This document shows, one piece after another, positions 11,701 to 23,700 of a DNA stretch of 64,000 bases. Each line of letters opens with the position of its first letter. Within the stretch, counting starts at the first letter, position 1. Made by a program: the position numbers and the translations under genes. The stretch lies in NCBI GenBank assembly GCA_963556495.2, contig OY747702.1, positions 50,138,286 to 50,202,285 on the forward strand, given 5' to 3'. This DNA is from Valencia hispanica (taxonomy: Eukaryota > Chordata > Actinopteri > Cyprinodontiformes > Valenciidae). Under the pieces are notes generated by a model, which was not told the DNA's origin, ran no database searches, and was given only the letters and a program-made list of their open reading frames with translations.

Positions 11701-14700
11701 AGTAAACTGTGTGACAAAATAAAACAAATCAGCAGTGGTAAAATGTAAGCTTTAAAGTGAGCTTAAACACACTGAAACACAATGTAGCTCATGTTCCAGT
11801 GGGAATGAAGCACATAAATGTGTTTTATCTCAAGCCCAAAGTCATAAGAGGACACAAGCTTGAGTTCTTCACCATGGTGTTGGGACCCATTTTCCACAAG
11901 GAACCGAACAGACTACATTTCCCAGCTTTTCTAGCTGTGCCCCCAACCCATTCACTTTGGTCTGTGGCCAACAATGACATCACAAAGTTTATAAAAGGGG
12001 CCGCAATGAGCGACAGAATTTGTCTTTCAGCGTTGCTCTGAAATGGAAGGAGAAGCACTTCACCAATGATTCCCTTTATTTCTGAACTGCTGGGCAGGAA
12101 AGAAATCCCCAGAAAATTTTCGAAGTGCCTCTGTCTATCCTGTGTCTGCACGTGCATCCAGTGCCTAGCTGCCAACAAAAACGTTCCAAGACAGTTCTTT
12201 AAGAAGTCAGCTTCGCTGCCTCCAACGTCGATTTGCTGCTTATGTGGCCCGCAGCTGGAACCATGGTTTCCAGAAGGCCTTGTTGTGCGCATGACTCCCT
12301 CGTTTGCCCAACTTTGACATGCTTTGCCCCCCTCTTTGTGGACTGGACCTGATAACTCAACGCAAGCAGTGGCGTCTCTGGCATGATCAGTTAGGTGGTG
12401 CACAGCAACTCAACATCTAATAGCAGCAACTAATACTTCTGTGATGCATACAATCTGACTTTTTGATAAATAATAATGATTGCTATTTTATGTGATTAAT
12501 TTAATATTGATTCAATATTAAATGAACCACATAAAATAGCACACATCCACACATTACAAAGGCCATTTTATATAAATGTAACTGAAGAATTTAACCTTTT
12601 TTATAGCCTACATGACATTACAAATATAGGTTCACTCACCGGAGTTGTTCTTCTTGGACAAAAAATGCAGATCTTTCATCTGGGCAAACTTTTCAATAAC
12701 TGTAAAATCTTTTAAATAATCTCAGTTAAATCTATAATAATCTCTTAAAGTCCTTGAACGATGTTAAAAATCCACTGGCTGTTGACGTTTTCTATTTTTA
12801 TATTTTAATACGAGTTATGCTGCACAACCAACTTTCGCATTAGGCAATACGGGGCGCATCACTTCCAACATTGGTTTGATTGCGGGATCTCTTATTCTTA
12901 TTCTTCTAATAGATTTCCAGCAGACTGCACGCCAGATGGTGGATTGCCACCTTTCTCTGCTGAGGAAAGGAACAGACTTTCAGCTTGGGGCCGTAGCATT
13001 TGTCTTCTGAGCACACGTTGCGCATGCCCACTGGGATTTCAGATGTTCATCATTTAAACAAACATTACGGGGCTGGCCCCAATCTCTGCTTCAAGAGGAT
13101 TTAGCCTACTGAGCTTGTCATTATAAGACTTAGATATTTATACATGAGTGTTTATAACATAATCTTTTTGGTTACAGAATAGGTCTTTATATAATTTTGT
13201 TCTGTAAAGAACAATCCTGTTTATTAATGTAAGCTTGCCGTGCATAGAGCCTCACAGCGATATCTTGTTCACTGTTGGTTGAAGTGTTTTTAAGCGCAGA
13301 AACTGGTTGCTGATTAGCGTCGCCGCACGCATGATTTTGTGAGCTGTTTTATTTGCTGTGTATTTCAAACTCCCCCTGGAGTGAAGAATTAACCCACCCC
13401 CTTTGCATACACACCTGCGCACCATGCCTTGGTTTCTACCCATGGGAAGAAACCAACGCATGACATGACCCCCCCCCCCTTTATTTCATGATAAACAGTG
13501 TTTTGAATTGATTCAATTATGTTTATTATTTGTTCCATCCACATATTATCCATTTTCTAGGTCTAGTAGTTTAGTTACATGCGGTAGAATAGATGGGAAT
13601 TATTGACAAAATGCTTTGGCTGTAAAGTTGATCTATTTTCTTCTAATTTTCTAATAAATTCCCCCTGGGTGCAATTACTGTCCACGACGTTTTTGAACTT
13701 ATACTTTTCAGAAGAAACTGGGTGTCTGGGATTACGAGTGCTTCTTTTGGAGAAACTGGTGCCCCGATCTTTACTTAATAGGTTAAAAACTTAAACTTCA
13801 TCAATAATTATATCAATATTAAAATATTGATCATAAGTATTGATGGTCTATGATGGACTGGCGACCTATTCAGAGTGTACCCCGCCTCTTGCCCCTTGAC
13901 TGCTGGAGATAGGCACCAGCCCCCCCACAGCCCTGCATAGGATGGACGGGTACAGATAATGGATGGATGGAATTATTGATGGTTATGAAAACCAGACCTT
14001 GATCGCACTCTCTGTGTCACAACAATGGTTAAAATTTATATTCACAGCCCTTTTTTATTCATGTAGTCAACAATATGTTGTTGTTAGCTTAAGGTTGTTA
14101 GTACCTTGAGGAAAAAAATGTTTGGCATCTAAAGTTTTCCAGGAATCAGAATAAGAAATATTCAGACTTACGGATGTCTCACCAATAAAATATCTACAAA
14201 AGAAAATATATAACAGAACTTTAAGTACATAAGATTTTTTTTTACCCATTTACAGAATTATTTATGTCACTCAAAGAATGCAACTCATTATTCTCTTTCA
14301 CTGTGCACATTTAGTTTTGTACAGTAGACCTTGCACAGGAGCACAAAAATTAATCGTCCCTTCCCTTTATTGGTCCACAAAAACACATCAACAAATCTTG
14401 ATGACACTAAAGAATTTATTGGGACTCCCAAAGTGCAGTTGGCTCCCTCGGTGGGAATTTAAAAGGAAACAGGGCAAGATGGGACTCACAAACTACCTCA
14501 CCATGTGGAGTTTAGCTTGGGACTTAAGTGATACTCTAAAAAAATATTTAGTAAATATATTTATTTCAAAAAATGTATTAAAAGACACATAACTTGGATT
14601 GGTTGTACTGAAACTTAATTTCCCCACGGGGATTATTAAAGTATTTCTTATCTTATCTTATAATCGCCCCCCTCCCCAATAATTGACATTAAACCAGACT

Positions 14701-17700
14701 AAACCTTTTTTTATTTAGGTTGTTTAGGATGATCAACATTACCTTCTTTGAATTCAGAGAATAACCAGATAATGTTTGACTTGCAAGCTTCTTATTAAAT
14801 TATTCACTACATTTGACCTAATTGGAGGCCCACCTGTGGATATATTTTAAGGTGTAACCTCGATCACATGATAGAATAATTATGTTTGGCCATGATGGCC
14901 ATCATCAGGAAGAGCATTTTGGACTTCTGAAAAAGAAACATGCAATTTATTTTTCTCTCATTATTCTGGTATTTAACAAATATAAACACTTTTGGAATTC
15001 CTAACTCACCTAACAGAAGAAAAGTTTAGTCTGAAATAATGTCAGAAAGTGAAACAGAAAGAAAAAGTTTGGTGTTTTTTCAGACATTGTATGTAAATAT
15101 TTAACGACAACTGTAAGTGTAATGATCATCATGTTTAACTGCAGGAGTACAAGGAAGGAACCTATATCTTGAAAGCAGCTTTGATTTTGAGTCTTAAGGA
15201 ACAGAACATTGCTGTTTTATAGTAAAAGTAGGCATTTATGTTTAAATGTAAATGATGCAAGATAAAGCTTCTTTAAATCTGGTTGTTCATATTTGGGTGT
15301 GATGCAAAGCCTCTTGCTACACTGGAAGAAACTAACAATAGGATAAACAGGTTAGATATAAAATATTTCAAGATACATAATACAACCGTGCACTCAAAGA
15401 ACAAAAAGTACAATATAGGCAATTAGGCCAGTCTTTGAGAAGCTAAAGTTGAGTTGTTGGGATTCTGGGCTGAAAACATTTTGAAATCAAACGGTTCCCT
15501 CTTACTGTCGGTCTTCCCTAAGGGAAATTCCCTTTGATTAAATCAGCAGCTCTTCGATTGTATCTTTCTGCCCGTAAATTAATGTCAAACAACAACATTA
15601 CACTAACAGCATCCGAAAATTAGGAAGAGATTTAATCTCTCTGTGGTGGCAAAACTCAAAGAGCAGAATAAATTACCCCGTAGCTCAGGGGAGAGCACAA
15701 CTAACACATTTCAAATGAATGCAAACAATGAGCCTCTGCCTCCTTTCACTGTAATTATATTACTTCCAGTGTGTTTCTTCTCATTTTTTCTTATTCTGCT
15801 TTTGTGACATTTTCAAACCAAAGGTAGATATAATAAACAGTGACAAGTTATTTTTTTATTGCATGGTTGGTCTTTAAACAGTTTTACATGAATATTGGAG
15901 CTTAGGAAAATTAACACAAGTTGCTGGTTGCAGCAACCATGTTATTCTGATGTTGTCTGACATCTGAATTTTGAAATGATGAAATGGCTCTAGATTCACT
16001 TTCTTCATAATAACCTTACAAAAGTCATTAACATATATAAAAAAGTCCTGTTTTCTGACCCTCTGCTATATATAATACAGAAGGATAAATACCTGTAAAT
16101 CTCCCCAGTCGTTGGCACCCCTAGTAGACATCATGAGACCCTCCTCCTGGAAAGTCCTAAACCTCAGTGAGAGGCGGAAGTCCTGGCTGTCCTCATCCAT
16201 TCTGTGGAGATACTTCAAGTAGGACGTGTGGCCAAATCTCAGAGCCGGCTCTGAAACACAGAAAGATGGTCCTGTGAGGAAAAAAAACAGCTAGAATGCA
16301 TAGTACAGATGAGGAGAAATGTAACTGTACATTATGTTAAATGAGACCCAAATAGCTATTAAATAGCTGTACTTTTTCAAAGTTTTTCTACATTTGTGCA
16401 CATTGGCATACATTTGTAAATATTCATTATGTCTGTTTTATCTAAGTGAAAAGAGAGGAAAAAAATCCGCTTTTCAGCTAAGAAAACTGTTGTTTAGTAT
16501 TGAATCTTAAGGGTTCTTAGATGAAAACTATATCAAAACCATTTGGTGTATTTGACTTGTAAAGATTTAAATAAATTACAAATAAACATATTCAAATCTA
16601 AGTTAATAAATCATTGGTTGAAAAAACTTATGCAAGCACACAGTAAGGAAGGTTCACCCTGATCTGAGTTGAAGAAACAGTTTGGAAGCCAAGTCACTGA
16701 CATCTTTCAGTTTGGAAAAGGTTCATTTGGGACTCCAGTGAACCACAGTGAAAGTCATTATCCATAAATGGAGAAACATGGAACAGTAGTGAACCATCCA
16801 AGGAGGGGCCAGCCAACCAGTCCAAGCACATCAACATCTTATCTAGGGAGTCACTTAGAATAACCTCTAAAATACTACAGACAACCCTTGCCTTAGTTAA
16901 AGCCAGAGTTCATGATTCAACAAAAATAACTTTTGTTCCTGGATGATAAACCATTGCTGACCATAAAGAACATAAAGGTCTAGCTCACATTTGTGAAATG
17001 AAATATTTCTTGATGATCCCGAAACATTTAAGAAAACATTCTGTAAACTAAAAGTGGGGATTTCTGGAAGGTGTGCATCCAATTACATTTGGCATAAAAC
17101 ATTTCAGACACAAAACGTCCTGCTGACAGTTAAATATGGCAATGATAGTGTGATGAATGGGACTGCTTTGCTGCTTCAGAACCTGGACAATTCGCCATTA
17201 TTGAAGGAACTCTCAATTCTTCCTTCTAGGAGAAAAACTGGAAGGAAAACCTCCGGACTTTAGCTTGAGCTTATGCGACAGGACAATGATACAAAGCGCA
17301 CCAGCAGGTTCACCTATGAACAGCTCACAAAAACTAAAATGAACGTTTTGGAGTGGCTTGGTGAAAATCTAAGATGCTGTGGCATGATTTCAAAAAACCC
17401 ATTCATCCTGGAAAATCCTCCAATGTAGCTGAATTAAAACACAAGTGCTTTCAGTCAGTTAACCTCTCTTAGTTTAAAAATGTATCCAAACTTTTCAAAA
17501 CAAGTTTTTTCTTGAAAAATGAACGAGGCCAGTTTGGAAATTTCAGATTAAACTGAAAGATTTACACGAAGAAAGAAACAGTAGCTGAATCAATAAGAGC
17601 AAGATCATCTGCACAGACTCTTAACACTATTAAATCCCCTCAAAAAATGTCAAAATGAGCTCATTTATAAAATAAAAATATATTTTCTTGACTAACAGAT

Positions 17701-20700
17701 ACTTAAATCCTGCCAAGGGGTGTATGTGTAAGCATCATGTTTTATTTAAGTTTGTGGATAAACAGCAACTCACATTAAAAGTATCTTTCACTTTTTAGTT
17801 GTTGGCTGTTTGTTGAAAGGAAACAGGACATATAATTTAGGTAAGAGCTTATTGGAATGATCTGGAATTCACGAGGTTCTAAACTTTTTTCAATCTAACC
17901 TCAAGAGCACAGATAAACAGAAAATATCCTACACTATAATAACTGATATGTTAATTAATAAGAAGTACATCCTTGCTGCTTACATAAGAATTCAGAAAGA
18001 AAGTAGCAGCTGCCTCTGATAACTTATAGAGAGATTGAGGAGTGTGTTGCTCCGCTCTCGAGCATACATATGTATTTTGCCATAATGTCAAGGTGGAACG
18101 ACATCAGCAATGGCTCTAGAAAAGCAACTGTTGCTGCCTGTGTACTGGTATGGATTGTAAAACAATTTACATTATTCTACAGAAAGAAAGAAATTATAAG
18201 AGGAAAATATTGAGAAAAGAAAACTGATGTTTTGTTACTGTATTTGTTAGAAACAGTGGCGGAGCCAGAACATTTTCACTGGGGTGGCCAGGGTGAGACC
18301 ACTACTCACATAGGGGTGGCCATAAGTAGATACATGCATACATACTGTACATACATACAGTATACGCACATCACATTGTTCTTGGTGTAGGGAAACAACA
18401 AATCGAGGGTTTGCCTGTAGCCTACACTGTGTCCGTTACTATCAATGGCAATAACCTTCTTATTGTTGATATACCCTTTTTACATATATGGTAGATAGAC
18501 AAAATCTCTAAATGACTGTTCTTTATTTTGATAGCTACTGTACTTTATATTTTTATCATTTGTTTTAGTCTGACATAACCAGAGGTGGAAGTAATTAAAA
18601 ATACTCAGATTACTGTAATGAAGTAATTTTTTGGGCTACTTGTACTTTTATGAGTAGATTTTCAACTCTTTTACTTTTACTTGTACAGAGAAATGTGCAG
18701 TGCCTTGGTCAGCTCTCATGCTGTCATAAAGTGCGCTTTATAAATAAACTTGGTATGGTATGTACTTAAGTATTCATTAATCCATGTAATCTACTAAGTT
18801 ACTTTTAAAATTATAGTTGAGTACGATAAATAAGAAGGCCCAATAGTCTTGGGCCTTCTTATTTATCGGACCAGCAGACGGACCAGCAGTCCTGCATTGC
18901 AGGACCATGAAAACATTTATAAACAACTAAAAGAACCTTCAAATCAATCCTGAAACGCACAGGGAGCCAATGCAGTGATTTTAAAACTGGTGTAATATGT
19001 TCAAGTTGAAAAACACAAGAATAAATATTAATAGTAGTATTTATTTAGTCATGTAAAGTTTACATTATGCCATGCCTACCATTGTTATTTGTAATGTCAA
19101 ATGGCAATAGCCTACAACAAGTAGCCTAAATGCTGGTGGTGGGCACCCTACCTTGTGAAGAGCCCTGTGTGGATTCTTGTGAGACATTGTCTGGAACATA
19201 AATGTTTAAACTGTCAGAAAGAACACAAAGGAAGCCTACATCATCAATATAACGGACAAGTATCTGACTGCAGAGGGCTGAGACCAGATAACAGATAAGG
19301 AGGCTGTCAGTGTGCTGTACCTGTGGATCTCTTGTCCTGCCTGACCTCACTGTCCCTCTTTTGATCATTTTCACTCTCATTCCGACTCTTACTGAAGTAG
19401 GCAGAGATTTTTCTTTTCATTTAGACTTAATAGGTAAAGAGTAATGGTAAATGTATGCCAGCCTGACTGAGGTAAAAGCATCAGGGGAAGGTTAGGGGAG
19501 CTCTGCAGGGGCGAGGCTCTCGGCTGAGTACATAAGGTCGGAGGAGGATATGGGTGGAAAAGGCGGGGATAGGTGGGAGCAGGCGTTTCAGCAACCCCGA
19601 GACCTACCAGCAGAGACTCAAAGATTACTCTTACATGAGTGAATGGGTCAGAGCAACACTTCAGGCATGTTTTTAATGAGGGAAAGACAGGTTCTCAGGA
19701 TATTAAGCTTCAGAAAGTCCATTTTGCATAATACCCCCCCCTTTAACCCCTTAACATTCCTGTAATTTCTGCTGTGTTAATATCTCTGAGGGCTATTGTT
19801 ACCAAGCAATATGAATTTTAATACACTGAAAAATATATTTTTATTTATTTTATATAAATACATGCTGTAAAAATTGCTTCAAAAATAGGTTGGGACCTAA
19901 AACACACTGTGGGTCTAAAGCCTGAAGTATTACCTTCATCCACACCAAATTTGACAGCAATAAACCCAAAAAATTAATATTCTGCACACATTTTTCTAAC
20001 TACAGGTCAAAGGTGGCCAAAAGTGTGTCATATGCGCCATCTCCTGGGTAAATGCCGTAGTCCTCACTGAATTAAAAATATCGTTAGAATCCTAACTGCA
20101 TCTTCTCATATAAAGCTCCACGGCTTCCTTCAATGTTGTATTTTAATTTTAAAGGGTGTTTGGACACGGTGCTGAAACAGTATGTTACTGGTACGTACTG
20201 TGCGTAATTTCTTCATGAATAAGACATTTTACGCACGTCAAATACTATGGGAGTTTTTTTTTTTTCTTCTGGGCATGCTCAGTGACCTTTGTAGGCGGAA
20301 GTGGAAGCGAAGGAATCGGAAACAAAGCCGTAAAAACTACAAAAATGGCCATAGACATTTCGGAGGCGCATTTTCACTGTTTATTTTACATTTTTTATCG
20401 GTTTTACTGTTGTCCTGGACTAATCACTTTTTGGAGGACTTTACTTGGACCCTTATTGATTTTAAAAGACTGTTCGAAATGGATCGGTTTTGTCACGTTT
20501 ATTGGACTACAAAGTGGTGAGTTCCATATTTTTATACCTTCGTCAGGAGAACGTTTGTGTTGGCAAAAGTGCTCACTGTGTCTATAGTTATGATTGTATC
20601 CTTGATCGCCATCCATAATTGGAATCACAAGAGTCTCCAACTCCCAGGGAAGATGTGTCCTGCAGTGAAATACGTCCGTGCGGAAACTGCCATAGGTGGA

Positions 20701-23700
20701 ACTAATGTTCTTCGCGATACAGCTACATTTTGTCAAATCATTCCTCAGAGCCATCGGGGAGCCCGTCGGGGTGGCCAGGGATTGGCCAGGGATTGGCCAG
20801 GGGTGGCTCCGCCACTGGTTAGAAAACTCTTTTTCTTTACGTTATGCTGGACCAATAACGAAAATTGTGTCTGACCTTTTGAAAGGTTATGTAATCCTTT
20901 TCATAAAAAATGTGTTTATTTTATGATGTTTTGTTAGTTTAATCTTATCTAGTTAGGTTAATAGTTATTTCTCTTTGTCCAGTTTAAACAACAGTAAAAG
21001 GGATCAAAGATAGTGTTGGAGAGTACTTTAGCAGCTCATACTGTATTTTTTTCTTCAATGTTTTCTTAACCCCTTCAGACCCCACACCCCCTGGAATGGA
21101 CATGGTATTTTTCTAGGTTTAAACCAATACAAATGTAGGCAAATTGACATTTAAATTATGTTTATTACTGGTTGGTCTCTTATTAACCAATAACAATAAA
21201 GTTCATATGAGTGAGTTTAAGGCATCATACAAGACAAAAATGCATCTGAAACTAGAGAAGGAGAGGAGTAAGTGGCTATTGTCCATCACAAATATAAATT
21301 TATGTTCATGGTAGTCAAAAATGCTGTAAGACAAATTTAAGTATTTTTTGTAGGTTTTGGTGGCACTAGTGGCCTTTATTTGCAGTAGTCAGACAGAGGA
21401 GGCAGGGAGACATGAAGCAAAGATCCCAGACTAGGGAATTGAATCCAGGATGGCTGCGTTGAGGACTAATAGTGTCTGAATATGTGTAGGCTGCTCTACC
21501 TACCTCTACCTCAGGCAATAAAAGCTGCTGCTTTCAGTTACTTTTTCTCATCTTAACTGCTTCATTAATCATTCTTATAATTAATTGTTTGAAAAGCTAT
21601 TAACATTTTTGCCAAAAGCAATGAAAAACACTAGATATCTAGACAGGAAAGTAGTGAATTCATTACTTAATCTATTTATTTTTCATTTTAATCTGTTTGG
21701 AATGCAACATTTTAGCCTCAGACGTTTTAATCCGTAATCCTGATTCATTAAAAGCTAAAGAGCACTTTGCTGGGACACTGGTGAATGACAACGGGTACAG
21801 AGATATTACAACGTCCATATCAAAGGTAAACTAATTTAACAGATTTTCTCAGCGTCTAACTGGGACTAATTAGTTTTCTAATCAGTGATCCATTAGATGT
21901 AATGATAAAAAGAAAAAGTTAGAAAATGAGGACCACACATTTTATCTATCTAAGGTCTCATATTTTAATAACCCCATGTTATTTTATTTACAAATTTTGT
22001 TGTTCTAGTTTGCATAAGTGCTATTTGCATAGGTTGATGTTTTTTTAGAGAGCTTATTTCATTTAAAAGCAAACAATTTTCTATGGCAGATAATGTAAAC
22101 CTGTTATTTAAGCTCAACACACCTCACTCTCTGAATAGTTCAATTTATCCTGGACCCCACTCATGTACGTGACACCACATGAAAGGGTCACCTACCCACT
22201 TAATTTCTCTGCCATGATATCTATACAGTGGAAATCAGATGTTTAAATACACTTCGTAAGCCCCCCCCCCCCACCCGAACTGTCTGACATCAAGGAAGAC
22301 AAATAATTTCCTCTTTTAGGTTAGTTTATCAAATTATTTCTATTTGCTAAATACCCGAATAATAAGAGACAACATTTTTAGATTATTTGTATTTATTTAT
22401 TAAAATTCAAAATTTTACATACGGTTTACCCGCCGGTGTATATTAATACAAATTATAGCTTAATATACCTTAATATGTACAGCTGAATCAGTTTCGTCAT
22501 TAGCTCCACTTTTGGAGATATAGCCAATCAGTACTAATAACAATGGATGATGCTCCTGGATTGGCTGATTTGCAAAAGGCAGCCAGTAGCATGTCAAGTA
22601 TCCATGATTACTGTAATGCTCTGCTTTCTAATCTTCCCAAAAAGAATATCTCAGGTTTACAACTTCTACAAAATTCAGCAGCACGTGTCCTGATGAAGAC
22701 CAAGAGACGAGAGCACTTACAGCTGTCTTAAATTCACTGCATTGGCTACCCGTATGTTTTAGGATCGATTTTAAGGTTCTTTTAATGGTTTTTAAGTGTC
22801 TTAATGGTCTTGGGCCTTCTTATCTTTCAGAACAGCTTTAACCACATGAACCTTCACGGTCTCTGTGCTCCTCTGGCAGCTGTGTCCTTGTCATCCCTAA
22901 AGTCAGGACACACACTCACGGCAAGTCGTCTTTCCATTTTTATGACCCTCACCTTTGGAACAGGCTGCTGGAGGACCTCAGGGCCACAGAGAATGTTAAT
23001 GTTTTTATGAGCAGGCTCAAGACTCACCTTTTTAGCCTAGCTTTTAACTGATTATTGCTTATATTTTGAGTGTTGTACTAAGTAGTCTTATAATTTATAG
23101 CCTGTTATTTTTACACTTTGATCTGCTATTTTAATCTTCCTGCTAGTGTTTCCTCTGTGGGAGCCTCGGGAGCAGTGGCTGTGGCTGCCTGGGTGTTCTC
23201 CAAGCAGAACTTGGGTGGAGGTGGGGGTCTTGCCCTAGCCCCCTCTCTGGGCACCCTGTGTGCCTCGGCTGCTGCACTTGATCTGCTGCTGCTGCTGCAG
23301 GTGCAGATGCCTCCCTTGTTGGCGTTCCCTTACCTGACTCATCAGCACTTGGCTCAATGTCCTTTTTTACTTTTTCTTTTAACTGTGTGTGTGCATGGGA
23401 GTTGGGTTGGGGGGAGGGGGGTAAAACTGTGATCATGCTTTTAAATCTGTGGGTGAGGGATGGGAATATAGTTTATGTGGGGTCATTTTAATCTCTAAAG
23501 CACTTGGAATTGTTGGACTGATTGAAGTATCATTGCAGCTAGGTATTTTAGCTTCCCAAGTTGCACTTTTGTTCTAATATTTTAGACATGCTCAATAACA
23601 AAAAATCTACGAAAAGGCAGAATTTTGAGGATACTTTGGAGTCATATTTCACCGAAAAATACGCAAATACCATGAATTGGTCGGGGTCCACTATACATTT

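Larger units (their letters stand above)
9298..16092 (-). other. fat2-like intron (6.8 kb) splitting laminin G
   Basis: It contains a LINE relic (9.69-10.39 kb), a GC-richer unexplained block with promoter-like motifs (11.75-13.49 kb), an L2-like tail (13.85-13.97 kb), another retroelement 3' tail (14.58-14.66 kb) and a possible Tc1 scrap (14.81-14.94 kb). The remainder (10.4-11.7 kb, 15.0-16.0 kb) shows nothing I recognise. Confidence 0.6.
18254..20817. mobile_element. hAT-type DNA transposon, non-autonomous, 2564 bp, with 8-bp target duplication
   Basis: The left end is cagtggcggagcca (18254-18267) and the right end tggctccgccactg (20804-20817), a perfect 14-bp terminal inverted repeat. 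It is flanked by gttagaaa at 18246-18253 and again at 20818-20825, a perfect 8-bp target-site duplication, which is the hAT signature. Inside there is no hAT transposase, only short frames, other nested repeat pieces and three copies of an 11-bp unit (attggccaggg type) at about 20771-20803. It must have been moved by an enzyme encoded elsewhere. Confidence 0.85.

Noticed and set aside
12368..12400. hAT terminus cagtggcgtctctgg
   Set aside because: No matching right end or 8-bp duplication could be found, so it was not called as an element.
11825..12403. 192-codon minus-strand ORF as a host gene
   Set aside because: No recognisable domain, no splice context consistent with a gene, and the composition appears to come from the GC-richer block; kept only as part of that block.
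13425..13455. Inverted repeat tggtttct...agaaacca as a regulatory hairpin
   Set aside because: Eight-base arms are common by chance in a window of this size.
20182..20587. Overlapping ORFs of about 100-116 codons inside the hAT element as a transposase
   Set aside because: They show no hAT dimerisation or BED zinc-finger motif and overlap each other in several frames.
23118..23436. Gly/Ala/Pro-rich ORFs on both strands
   Set aside because: They lie in the GC-richer 3' UTR of the LINE copy; the same text recurs at 60.5-60.8 kb.
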